DNA from: Limnohabitans sp. Jir72
GTDB lineage: Bacteria; Pseudomonadota; Gammaproteobacteria; Burkholderiales; Burkholderiaceae_C
Direction: 5' to 3'
Assembly (NCBI RefSeq): GCF_003063575.1
Contig: NZ_NESC01000015.1
Span: 1-59,302, forward strand
Length of the DNA stretch: 59,302 nucleotides
Shown in pieces: positions 26,543 through 34,630 of this stretch. The notes under the pieces were generated by a model, which saw nothing but the letters and a program-made list of their open reading frames with translations, was not told the DNA's origin and ran no database searches. Each line of letters begins with the position of its first letter. Position 1 is the stretch's first letter. Made by a program: the position numbers and the translations under genes.

Positions 26543-27736
26543 ATGACCCATTCAACATCCCGCCGCCAAATGCTCAGCCAAGGCGCAGCCCTTGTGGGCG
26601 CAGCCTCGACAGGTTTGCTCTTGCCCCAAAGCGTCTTGGCGCAATCGGGCAAGATCCGCGTGGGCTTCATGCTGCCCTACACCGGCACCTACGCCCAGCT
26701 GGGCGTGGCCATTGAAAACGGTGTGCGCATGGCCATCAACGAACAAGGCGGCAAGCTCGGCGGCCGCGAGATCGAATGGTTCAAAGTCGACGACGAATCC
26801 GAACCCTCCAAAGGCATCGAAAACGCCAACAAGCTGGTGCAACGCGACAAGGTTGACGTCATCATCGGCACCGTGCACTCGGGCGTGCAAATGGGCATCC
26901 ACAAAGTGGCCCGTGACAGCGGTGTGCTCAGCCTGATCCCCAACGCCGGTGTGCACGCAGCCACCCGCGCCCTGTGCGCACCCAACGTGTTCCGCACCAG
27001 TTTCTCCAACAGCCAGCCCACCATGGCGCTGGGCGAGGCCATGGTCAAGCGTGGCCACAAAAAGGCCGTCTGGATCACCCACAAATACGCCGCTGGCGAC
27101 GAAGCCTTTGAAGGTTTCCGCGACAGCTACACCAAAGCCGGTGGCACCATCGTCAAGGAGCTGGGTCTGCCCTTCCCCAACGTCGAGTTTCAGGCCCTGC
27201 TGACCGAAATCGCTGCGCTCAAGCCCGACGCGGTGGCCTGCTTCTTTGCCGGTGGCGCTGCCGCCAAATTCATGAAGGACTTTGCTGCTGCGGGCCTCAA
27301 AGGCAAGATCGCCTTGTACGGCTCAGGCTTCCTGACCGAAGGCGTGATCGAAGCCGCAGGCCCCGCCGCCGAAGGCGTGATGACCACCCTGCACTATGCC
27401 GATGGCCTGGACACCAAGCGCAACAAGGACTTCCGCTTGGCTTATGCCAAGACCTTCAAGATGCAACCGGATGTCTATGCGGTGCAAGGCTACGACACCG
27501 GCTTGCTGCTGATCCAGGGTGCCAACGCCGTCAAAGGCGATTTGAGCCAGAAACCCGCCCTGTACAAAGCCATGGAAGGCGCCGTGATCGACAGCCCGCG
27601 CGGCAAGTGGACCATGAGCAAAGCCCACAACCCGGTGCAGGACATGTACCTGCGCGAAGTGGTCAAAGGCGAAAACAAGGTGCTGGGCATCGCTGCCAAA
27701 GCCTTGGCTGACTCAGGCGCTGGCTGCCGCCTGTAA
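26543..27736 (+). CDS. ABC transporter substrate-binding protein (branched-chain/aromatic acid type)
   Basis: Periplasmic binding protein of 397 residues, Peripla_BP_6/LivK fold. The N-terminus MTHSTSRRQMLSQGAALVG carries a twin-arginine motif, and a cleavage site near VLAQSG (about residue 35) is likely, so export by Tat is probable. The mature part begins KIRVGFMLPYTGTYAQLG, typical of aromatic-acid binders. With LivHMGF behind it, it forms a complete importer, probably for anthranilate or a related acid. Two hairpins separate it from livH, which may make it more abundant than the membrane components. Confidence 0.93.
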   Translation: MTHSTSRRQMLSQGAALVGAASTGLLLPQSVLAQSGKIRVGFMLPYTGTYAQLGVAIENGVRMAINEQGGKLGGREIEWFKVDDESEPSKGIENANKLVQRDKVDVIIGTVHSGVQMGIHKVARDSGVLSLIPNAGVHAATRALCAPNVFRTSFSNSQPTMALGEAMVKRGHKKAVWITHKYAAGDEAFEGFRDSYTKAGGTIVKELGLPFPNVEFQALLTEIAALKPDAVACFFAGGAAAKFMKDFAAAGLKGKIALYGSGFLTEGVIEAAGPAAEGVMTTLHYADGLDTKRNKDFRLAYAKTFKMQPDVYAVQGYDTGLLLIQGANAVKGDLSQKPALYKAMEGAVIDSPRGKWTMSKAHNPVQDMYLREVVKGENKVLGIAAKALADSGAGCRL

Positions 27737-27745
27737 GCCACAGCA

Positions 27746-27802
27746 GGCCAGTGTGAAGCACTGGCCACTGCCCCCTGAACGGCGGACTGGTTCCGCCGTT
27801 TT
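27746..27802 (+). terminator. Two hairpins between binding protein gene and livH
   Basis: GGCCAGTG-TGAAG-CACTGGCC (27746-27766), then AACGGCGGA-CTGGT-TCCGCCGTT (27778-27800) followed by TT. Both stems are perfect. The second resembles a weak Rho-independent terminator. Together they could protect the upstream mRNA end and reduce read-through into livH. Confidence 0.7.
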
Positions 27803-27829
27803 CACACCTGCTTCGCAAAGACCTCTCCG

Positions 27830-28693
27830 ATGGACCTCGTCAATTTCTCAATCCAGCTGCTCAACAGCGTCCAGTACGGCCTGCTGCTGTTCATGCTGGC
27901 CGCTGGCCTCACGCTGATCTTCGGCATCATGGGCGTGGTCAACCTCGCGCATGGCAGCTTCTACATGCTGGGCGCTTTTCTGGCCTGGTCCCTCTCGGGC
28001 ATGCTGGGCAGCTTCACGCTGGCCATCATCGTGGGCACGGTGCTGTCGGTGGTCTTTGGGCTCTTGCTCGAAAAACTGCTGTTCAAACACTTCTACCACC
28101 GCGACCACTTGGACCAGGTGCTGCTGACCTTTGGCCTGATTTACGTGTTTGAAGAGCTGCGCTCCATGCTCTGGGGCGACGATGTGCACGGCGTGCAAAT
28201 CCCTGAAGCCTTGTCGGCCTCGATTGCACTGACCGACACCCTGTCTTATCCTGTGTACCGCCTGTTCATGTCGGGGGTGTGCCTGTTGTTGGCTTTGGGC
28301 CTGTACCTCTTAATCTCCAAAACCCGCTTGGGCATGAAGATCCGCGCCGGTGCCTTCAACCACGAAATGACCGAAGCCCTGGGCGTGAACATCGGCCTGA
28401 TCCACGCGGTGGTGTTTGCGCTGGGTGTGGGTTTGGCCTCGATCGCAGGCATGATCGCCGCCCCCATTTCCAGCGTCTACCCCAATATGGGCTCGCAGGT
28501 ACTGATCATGTGCTTTGTGGTCGTGGTCATCGGTGGCATCGGCTCGGTGCGCGGTGCACTGATTGCGGCGCTGTTGGTGGGCTTGGTGGACACCTTTGGC
28601 AAAGTCCTGCTGCCCCAGGTGTCGGGCATGCTGGTGTATGTGCTCATGGCCGCGGTGCTTTTGTACAAGCCCGAAGGCCTTTTCAAACAGTGA
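27830..28693 (+). CDS. livH: Branched-chain amino acid-type ABC transporter permease LivH
   Basis: Inner-membrane permease of 287 residues with about eight hydrophobic helices. The family segments GLTLIFGIMGVVNLAHGSFYMLGAF near the N-terminus and VVVIGGIGSVRGALIAALLVGLVD near the C-terminus are clear. It pairs with LivM to form the translocation pore. The gene lies 7 bp before livM. Substrate specificity comes from the binding protein; the operon suggests an aromatic acid. Confidence 0.95.
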   Translation: MDLVNFSIQLLNSVQYGLLLFMLAAGLTLIFGIMGVVNLAHGSFYMLGAFLAWSLSGMLGSFTLAIIVGTVLSVVFGLLLEKLLFKHFYHRDHLDQVLLTFGLIYVFEELRSMLWGDDVHGVQIPEALSASIALTDTLSYPVYRLFMSGVCLLLALGLYLLISKTRLGMKIRAGAFNHEMTEALGVNIGLIHAVVFALGVGLASIAGMIAAPISSVYPNMGSQVLIMCFVVVVIGGIGSVRGALIAALLVGLVDTFGKVLLPQVSGMLVYVLMAAVLLYKPEGLFKQ

Positions 28694-28700
28694 GGCCGTC

Positions 28701-29711
28701 ATGAGCGCACCCCAAACCCATCTGGAAATCCTGCCGCGCAGCGTGCAATTGCTGCTCGTGCTGGGCCTGGCCGCCCTGATCGCCTTCCCCTTTGTAGGCA
28801 CCATCTTCTACGTCGACATGGTCAACCGCATGATGATCTTGGCCATCTTCGCGATGAGCCTGGACCTCTTGCAAGGCGTGACCGGCCTGGTCTCGCTGGG
28901 CCATGCGGCCTACTTCGGTATCGCCGGTTATGCCCTGGCCTTCTTGACGCCTGAAGGCGCACCCGTGAGCCTGTACACCAGCTTGCCGCTGGCCGTGGGG
29001 GGCTCGGCGCTGGCCGCGCTCATCATCGGTTTTCTGGTGGTGCGCACACAGGGCATCTACTTCATCATGGTCACCATGGCCTTTGCGCAAATGGTGTTCT
29101 TCCTCTTCTTTGACAACAAAGCGCTGGGCGGCTCGGATGGTTTGTTCCTCAACTTCAAGCCCGATGCCGTGCTGATCAACCTGGAGAACAAACAGGTGTT
29201 TTACTTCTTCACCCTGGCCTGCCTGGTGGGCGTGTACGCCTTCTTGCGCCGCCTGCTGTGGAGCCCTTTTGGCCGAGCGCTGTCGGGCATCCGCGTGAAC
29301 GAGCACCGCATGCGCGCTTTGGGCTTTGGCACGTTCAGCCACAAGCTGGCCGCCTTCACCTTGGCCGGGGCCCTGGCCGGTTTGGCCGGTTACCTGTGGG
29401 CTGCGCAAAGCGGCTTTGTGAACCCTGAACTCATGGGCTTTCACATGAGCGCACACGCCATCATGATGGTCATCCTGGGCGGCATGGGCAACTTCGCCGG
29501 GGCCATCATCGGTGCCTTCAGTTTTGAAATGCTCCTGCACGTCTTCAAGGACCTGCCTGCCGTGGGCAACTTTGAAACCGGCAAACACTGGCAGATGTGG
29601 ATGGGCCTGTTCATCGTGGCGCTGATCGTCTTTGCGCCCAAAGGGATCTTGGGCCTGATCACCCGCCTGATCTCCAGCATCTTCGCCCGCCAGGAGGCGC
29701 GCCATGAGTGA
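28701..29711 (+). CDS. livM: Branched-chain amino acid-type ABC transporter permease LivM
   Basis: Second permease of 336 residues. Segments ILAIFAMSLDLLQGVTGLVSLGHAAYFGIAGYA and MMVILGGMGNFAGAIIGAFSFEML are typical. The frame is open upstream, but the ATG at 28701 gives the family's normal N-terminus and lies 7 bp after the livH stop. It overlaps livG by 8 bp, which indicates translational coupling. Confidence 0.95.
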   Translation: MSAPQTHLEILPRSVQLLLVLGLAALIAFPFVGTIFYVDMVNRMMILAIFAMSLDLLQGVTGLVSLGHAAYFGIAGYALAFLTPEGAPVSLYTSLPLAVGGSALAALIIGFLVVRTQGIYFIMVTMAFAQMVFFLFFDNKALGGSDGLFLNFKPDAVLINLENKQVFYFFTLACLVGVYAFLRRLLWSPFGRALSGIRVNEHRMRALGFGTFSHKLAAFTLAGALAGLAGYLWAAQSGFVNPELMGFHMSAHAIMMVILGGMGNFAGAIIGAFSFEMLLHVFKDLPAVGNFETGKHWQMWMGLFIVALIVFAPKGILGLITRLISSIFARQEARHE

Positions 29712-30507
29712 ACGCCAAACCCTGATGTCGGCCCGCCAGCTGACCAAGCGCTTTGGTGGCCTGGCCGCCGTCAACGATGTCAACGTCGATTTGTGGCTGG
29801 GCCACATCCACGCCGTGATCGGCCCCAACGGCGCGGGCAAATCCACGCTGACCAATTTGCTCTCGGGCGACTTGCCGCCCACCAGCGGCACCATCACGCT
29901 CGACGGCCACGACATCACCGGCTGGACGCCCGAGAAAATCTCGCGCCACCGCTTGGGCCGCAGCTACCAAAAGACCAACATCTTCCGCACCTTCAGCGTC
30001 TGGGACAACGTGCGCTTGGCCGCGCAGTCGCGGGTGCAGCCCTCGCCGTTCAACCCGCTGGGTTGGCTGAGCAGCACAACGGGCATGTCGGCGGTCAATG
30101 CACAGGCCGAGCGGGCCATTGAACTGGCCGGTTTGCAAGACCGCCGCCACACCATCGCGGGTGCGGCCAGCCACGGCGAGCAGCGCCAACTGGAGATTGC
30201 CATGACGCTGGCCACCGAGCCGGTCGTGCTGTTGCTGGACGAACCCCTGGCTGGCATGGGCGTGATGGAGGCCGAAAGCATGGTGCAGCTCTTGCTGCGC
30301 CTGAAAAAAGACCACGCCATGATGCTGGTCGAGCACGACATCGACGCGATCTTCACCTTGGCCGACCACCTGACGGTGATGGTCAACGGCCAGGTGATCG
30401 CGAGCGACAAGCCCGCCGTGGTGCGTGCCGACCCCAGCGTGCAAGCGGCCTACCTGGGTGAAGAAGTGGGTGAAGAAGTGGGTGAAAAAATGGGTGAGGA
30501 ACATTGA
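29704..30507 (+). CDS. livG: ABC transporter ATP-binding protein LivG
   Basis: Cytoplasmic ATPase of 267 residues. Walker A GPNGAGKST, signature region ASHGEQRQLEIAM and Walker B VVLLLDEPLAGM are present, and LVEHDIDAIF holds the switch His. The C-terminus is unusual: it ends with four near-identical tetrapeptides (LGEE, VGEE, VGEK, MGEE) before His-stop, encoded by a 12-bp tandem repeat. That acidic tail is extra to the conserved domain. The gene overlaps livM and is followed one base after its stop by livF. Confidence 0.95.
   Translation: MSERQTLMSARQLTKRFGGLAAVNDVNVDLWLGHIHAVIGPNGAGKSTLTNLLSGDLPPTSGTITLDGHDITGWTPEKISRHRLGRSYQKTNIFRTFSVWDNVRLAAQSRVQPSPFNPLGWLSSTTGMSAVNAQAERAIELAGLQDRRHTIAGAASHGEQRQLEIAMTLATEPVVLLLDEPLAGMGVMEAESMVQLLLRLKKDHAMMLVEHDIDAIFTLADHLTVMVNGQVIASDKPAVVRADPSVQAAYLGEEVGEEVGEKMGEEH
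30454..30501 (+). repeat. Four 12-bp tandem repeats at the 3' end of livG
   Basis: Units at 30454, 30466, 30478 and 30490 with consensus NTGGGTGAAGAA. The first two differ only at their first base. The last unit has changed to GTGAGGAA, which supplies the livF ribosome binding site 8 nt before its ATG. Confidence 0.9.
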
Positions 30508-30508
30508 G

Positions 30509-31246
30509 ATGAACGAACTCTTGATCAACGCCCAAGGCCTCAACACCTATTACGGCGCCAGCCACATCCTGCGCGGCATCGACTTCTCTGTGGGCCGGGG
30601 CGAGACCATTGGCCTCATGGGCCGCAACGGCATGGGCAAAAGCACCTTGCTCAAATCCATCATGGGCATCGTGCCGCCGCAAAGCGGCACCGTGCACATC
30701 AAAGGCCAGGCCATGCATGGCCGCCCCACCTTTGAAGTGGCGCAACTGGGCATCGCCTACGTGCCCGAAGGCCGGGGCATCTTTGGCAACCTGAGCGTGA
30801 AAGAGAACCTGGTGATGGCCGCCCGTCCAGGCAAAGCGAGAGCAGGCGCCGCCAGCGGCGCGGGCTCCCGCGACTGGACCTACGAGCGCGTGCTGGAGAC
30901 CTTCCCCCGATTGCAAGAGCGCTTGGGCCACGGCGGCCAGCAATTGTCTGGCGGCGAGCAGCAAATGCTCACCATTGGCCGGGCGCTCATGACCAACCCC
31001 GATGTGCTGATCCTGGACGAAGCGACCGAGGGCCTGGCTCCGCTGATCGCACGCGAGATCTGGCGCATCTGCAGCCTCATCAAAGAAAGCGGCATCAGCG
31101 CCATCATCGTGGACAAGAACTGGAAACACGTCACCCAAATCACCGACCGCAATGTGATTCTGGTCAAAGGCCAGGTGGTGTTTGAAGGCTCCTCACAAGC
31201 CCTGCATGACGACCCCAGCGTGCTGGAGCAGCACCTGGGCGTTTGA
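30509..31246 (+). CDS. livF: ABC transporter ATP-binding protein LivF
   Basis: Second ATPase, 245 residues, partner of LivG. Walker A is GRNGMGKST, the signature is LSGGEQQMLTIGRAL and Walker B is DVLILDEATEGLAP. The central stretch near residue 112 (KARAGAASGAGSRDW) looks like a small insertion relative to short family members. The ATG at 30509 uses the GAGGAA in the last livG repeat as its ribosome binding site. It is the last gene of the importer and is followed directly by the REP array. Confidence 0.95.
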   Translation: MNELLINAQGLNTYYGASHILRGIDFSVGRGETIGLMGRNGMGKSTLLKSIMGIVPPQSGTVHIKGQAMHGRPTFEVAQLGIAYVPEGRGIFGNLSVKENLVMAARPGKARAGAASGAGSRDWTYERVLETFPRLQERLGHGGQQLSGGEQQMLTIGRALMTNPDVLILDEATEGLAPLIAREIWRICSLIKESGISAIIVDKNWKHVTQITDRNVILVKGQVVFEGSSQALHDDPSVLEQHLGV

Positions 31247-31255
31247 TAAGCACCG

Positions 31256-31281
31256 CATCGCCCACAGGGTGGGCTCCTACA
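31256..31281 (-). repeat. REP half-element in reverse orientation
   Basis: This 26-bp segment, CATCGCCCAC to GCTCCTACA, is the reverse complement of the GTAGGAGC unit and differs by one base from the right arm at 24151. It faces the first unit of the tandem array, so together they can fold as an inverted pair. Confidence 0.85.
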
Positions 31282-31289
31282 TTTCCCAT

Positions 31290-31467
31290 GTAGGAGCGCA
31301 CCCCATGCGCAATGGGCGTGAAACACATTTCCCCTGTAGGAGCGCACCCCGTGCGCGATGGACGTGGAACACATTTCCCTTGTAGGAGCGCACCCCGTGC
31401 GCGATGGGCGTGGAACACATTTCCCTTGTAGGAGCGCACCCCGTGCGCGATAGGCGTGGAACACGCT
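31290..31467 (+). repeat. Tandem array of four 46-bp REP-type units
   Basis: GTAGGAGCGCACCCC recurs at 31290 (with one change), 31336, 31382 and 31428, an exact 46-bp period. Each unit contains the palindromic core GCGCACCCCGTGCGCG and ends in GTGGAACACATTTCCC or a close variant. No unique spacers separate the units, so this is not CRISPR. The array fills the 310 bp between livF and the next SDR gene. Open frames through it are artefacts of the repeat. Confidence 0.93.
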
Positions 31468-31556
31468 CACCACCCAAACTGCAAGGGTCTTCACCAGCGT
31501 GCAAACATGCTGTCTGATGCCAAAATGGACGCTTTGCTTTTCAAATTCAGCACAGC

Positions 31557-32363
31557 ATGTTTCGCAACGCAGTCATCACCGGCGCATGTGGCGGTCTGGG
31601 CCAGGCCCTGGCCCGTCAACTGATCAAGCAAGGTGCCCACGTGGCGCTGGTCGGCATGAACACCGACACCTTGCAAACGCTGGCGGCTGTGGCCCCCGAG
31701 CGCTGCCGGACCTACACCCCCGACGTGTCTGACGCTGCCGCCATGCAGGCCGTGGCCAGCGACTGGCTGCAAGTGGGCACGCCCGATCTGGTGATCGCCA
31801 ATGCGGGTGTGGCCGGTGGCTTTGACACCGCCGAAGCGTCTGACCTGGCCGTCATGCGCCGCATGCTCGAGATCAACCTGCTGGGCGTGGCCACCACCCT
31901 TCATCCCTTTTTGCGTGCGATGCAAGAGCGCGGCCAGCGCGGTGCCCTGGTCGGCGTGGCCAGCGTGGCCGGCTGGCGCGGCATGCCGGGCAACGGCGCG
32001 TATTGCGCCAGCAAGGCTGGGCTCATCGCGTATTTGCAAAGCCTGCGCGCCGAGCTGCGCCCCACGCCGCTGACGGTGCACACCATCAGCCCCGGCTACC
32101 TGCGCACGCCCCTCACGGCGGGCAACACTTTTGCCATGCCCGGCCTGCTGGAGCCCGATGCCGCTGCACGCGCACTGCTGCAAGGCGTGGCACAGGGCCG
32201 CGAACACATCGTTTTGCCTCGGCGCATCGGCTGGCTGTCACAAGCCTTGTCACTGCTGCCCGCCCCATGGCATGACCGCATCCTGCTGGGCCAGCCGCGC
32301 AAGCCGCGTGCGGGCCAAGCGGGCGCCACACCCATTCCGGGACTCGACACCCCCTCACCATGA
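31557..32363 (+). CDS. SDR family NAD(P)-dependent oxidoreductase
   Basis: Short-chain dehydrogenase of 268 residues. The cofactor motif is ITGACGGLGQALA, followed by ANAGVAGGF and the catalytic Ser and YxxxK in VASVAGWRGMPGNGAYCASKAG. A basic, proline-rich C-terminal tail (GQPRKPRAGQAG) follows a hydrophobic segment, suggesting loose membrane association. It overlaps the flavin monooxygenase gene by four bases (ATGA). Substrate unknown. Confidence 0.9.
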   Translation: MFRNAVITGACGGLGQALARQLIKQGAHVALVGMNTDTLQTLAAVAPERCRTYTPDVSDAAAMQAVASDWLQVGTPDLVIANAGVAGGFDTAEASDLAVMRRMLEINLLGVATTLHPFLRAMQERGQRGALVGVASVAGWRGMPGNGAYCASKAGLIAYLQSLRAELRPTPLTVHTISPGYLRTPLTAGNTFAMPGLLEPDAAARALLQGVAQGREHIVLPRRIGWLSQALSLLPAPWHDRILLGQPRKPRAGQAGATPIPGLDTPSP

Positions 32364-33682
32364 GCCATGGCATGACCCCGACACACGAACAAATCGCCCT
32401 GATTGGTGCGGGCCCATCGGGCCTGTCGGCCGCACGGGCCCTCAGCAAACACGGCGTGGCCTTTCAGGGCTTGGAGATGCACACCGATGTGGGTGGCCTG
32501 TGGAACATCGGCAACAGCCGCTCCACGGTGTATGAATCGGCGCACCTGATCTCGAGCAAGCACATGACGGAGTTCAAGGAATTCCCCATGCCCGAAGGCA
32601 CGGCCGACTACCCCAGCCACCGCGAACTGCTGGACTACTTTCAGGACTACGCCACACACTTCGACTTGAAACGCCATTTCCGTTTCGGGGTGCGGGTGGT
32701 GCGCGTCGAGCCGCTCAGCCAAACAGCCGACAGCCTTTGGCGCGTGACCATCGATGCGGGCAAGGGCGTGCTGGAAACTGCCGAATACAAAGGCGTGGTC
32801 ATCGCCAACGGCATCCTGGCCGAGCCCAACATGCCGCAGTGGCCGGGCCAATTCAGTGGCCAGCTGATGCACACCTCGGCCTACAAAAAAGCCGAGCAAT
32901 TCAAAGGCCAGCGGGTGCTGATCGTGGGCGCAGGCAACTCCGGCTGCGACATCGCGGTGGACGCGGTGCACCACGCCCAAAGCGTGGACATCTCGGTACG
33001 CCGGGGCTATTACTTCGTGCCCAAATACGTGTTCGGAAAACCTGCCGACAGCGTGGGGGGCAAGATCAAATTACCACGCTGGCTCAAGCAAAAAGTCGAC
33101 ACCACTTTGCTCCAATGGTTCACCGGCGATCCGACGCGCTTTGGCTTTCCCAAGCCCGACTACAAGATGTACGAGTCCCACCCCATCGTGAACTCGCTCA
33201 TCCTGCACCACATCGGTCATGGTGACGTGAAGGTGCGCCCCGACATCGCGCGCATGGACGGCCACACCGTGCACTTCAAGGATGGCAGCCAAGCTGATTA
33301 CGACCTGGTCATGGCCGCCACCGGCTACAAACTGCACTACCCTTTCATCGACGACAGCCTGCTCAACTGGCAAGGCATGGCGCCGCAGCTGTACCTGAAC
33401 ATCTTCGCGCCGCGCTTTGAACGCCTGGCCGTGCTGGGCATGGTCGAAGCCGCAGGCCTGGGCTGGGAAGGCCGCGCCGAGCAAGCCGAGGTGGTGGCCC
33501 GCTACTTCAAAGGTCTGGACCAAGGTGCGGCCCAAGCGGCAGCATTCAACCAGGCCCGCCAAGGCCCTTCACCGGACCTGTCGGGGGGCTACCACTACCT
33601 CAAGCTCGAACGCATGTCCTGCTATGTGAACAAAGAGGTCTACCGCCGCACCATGCGCGAGACCGCTGCCACCCTGGGCTGA
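32360..33682 (+). CDS. Flavin-containing monooxygenase family protein
   Basis: FAD- and NADPH-dependent oxygenase of 440 residues. The FAD Rossmann motif GAGPSGLSAARAL is near residue 13, and the FMO identifying sequence FSGQLMHTSAY follows. The NADPH motif VGAGNSGCDIAVD comes near residue 195. Such enzymes oxidise soft heteroatoms or, in Baeyer-Villiger members, ketones. The sequence does not decide between these. It is tightly coupled to the SDR upstream and lies 21 bp before a BASS-family transporter gene, which suggests a dedicated uptake and oxidation pathway. Confidence 0.9.
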   Translation: MSHGMTPTHEQIALIGAGPSGLSAARALSKHGVAFQGLEMHTDVGGLWNIGNSRSTVYESAHLISSKHMTEFKEFPMPEGTADYPSHRELLDYFQDYATHFDLKRHFRFGVRVVRVEPLSQTADSLWRVTIDAGKGVLETAEYKGVVIANGILAEPNMPQWPGQFSGQLMHTSAYKKAEQFKGQRVLIVGAGNSGCDIAVDAVHHAQSVDISVRRGYYFVPKYVFGKPADSVGGKIKLPRWLKQKVDTTLLQWFTGDPTRFGFPKPDYKMYESHPIVNSLILHHIGHGDVKVRPDIARMDGHTVHFKDGSQADYDLVMAATGYKLHYPFIDDSLLNWQGMAPQLYLNIFAPRFERLAVLGMVEAAGLGWEGRAEQAEVVARYFKGLDQGAAQAAAFNQARQGPSPDLSGGYHYLKLERMSCYVNKEVYRRTMRETAATLG

Positions 33683-33703
33683 TGCCCTCAACGAAAGCCC
33701 GCC

Positions 33704-34630
33704 ATGCTGCCTGTTGACGAGATACGCCTGAATTTCAACCCCGCCTCGCTGGCCGTGCTCAATGCCGTGCTCGGCTTTTTGATGTTCGGCATCGCGCTGG
33801 ACACCCGCGTAGAAGATTTCCGCCGCCTGCTGCGCATGCCGGTGGCGTTTGCTGCAGGCATTGCGGCGCAGTTCTTGGTCTTACCGGCCATCACCTTTGC
33901 CCTGACGCTGGTGCTGCAGCCCGCTCCCAGCATCGCGCTGGGCATGATCCTGGTGGCTTGCTGCCCACCCGGTAACGTGAGCAACATCCTCACCCACCGC
34001 GCTGGCGGCAACGTGGCGCTGAGCGTGTCCATGACCGCCGTGTCCAACGCCATCTCCGTGGTGGCCATGCCGCTGAACTTTGCATTCTGGGGCGGCATCC
34101 ACCCCACGGCCTCCAAGCTCTTGACCAGCATCGCACTCGACCCGCTGCAGATGTTTGGGCACATCCTCTTGATCATCGGCTTGCCCTTTGTGCTGGGTCT
34201 GGCCTGTGTGCACCGCTTTCCGGTTTTTACAGAGCGCTTCAAAAAACCGCTGCGCATCCTCAGCTTTGTCGCCCTGATCGGCTTCATCGTCGGCGCCATC
34301 GCGGGCAACTGGCGCTACTTTCTGGACTATGTCGGCCTGGTGCTGCTGGCCGTGGTGCTGCACGATGCGCTGGCCTTTGGCACCGGTTGGTCGATTGCGC
34401 GCATGGCCCGCCTGAGTGACTACGACTGCCGCGCCGTCTCCATCGAAGTGGGCATCCGCAACGCAGGCCTGGGGCTGGTGTTGATCTTCAGCTTCTTTGA
34501 CGGCTTGGGTGGCATGGCCGTGGTGGCCGGCGTGTGGGGCTTTTGGGACATCATTGCGGGCTTGCTGCTGGCCGGTTGGTGGGCCCGTCAACCCCTGACA
34601 AGCGGCGGCCCGGCCGCCAAGCAAGTTTGA
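33704..34630 (+). CDS. Bile acid:sodium symporter (BASS) family protein
   Basis: Ten-helix secondary transporter of 308 residues. The characteristic crossover segment is ILVACCPPGNVSNILTHRAGGNVALSV, and a second one lies in VSIEVGIRNAGLGLVL. BASS proteins import organic anions with sodium; bacterial members take up bile acids, pantoate or keto acids. The substrate is unknown here. The stop codon overlaps the TTG start of the next gene. Confidence 0.92.
   Translation: MLPVDEIRLNFNPASLAVLNAVLGFLMFGIALDTRVEDFRRLLRMPVAFAAGIAAQFLVLPAITFALTLVLQPAPSIALGMILVACCPPGNVSNILTHRAGGNVALSVSMTAVSNAISVVAMPLNFAFWGGIHPTASKLLTSIALDPLQMFGHILLIIGLPFVLGLACVHRFPVFTERFKKPLRILSFVALIGFIVGAIAGNWRYFLDYVGLVLLAVVLHDALAFGTGWSIARMARLSDYDCRAVSIEVGIRNAGLGLVLIFSFFDGLGGMAVVAGVWGFWDIIAGLLLAGWWARQPLTSGGPAAKQV

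Noticed and set aside
31290..31467. Possible CRISPR array
   Set aside because: The units follow each other without unique spacers, contain their own palindrome, and no cas genes are present.
31164..31504. Open frames with repeated GNVFHAHRARGALLQGK-type sequence
   Set aside because: They are translations of the 46-bp REP units. The protein periodicity reflects the DNA repeat, not a real repeat protein.
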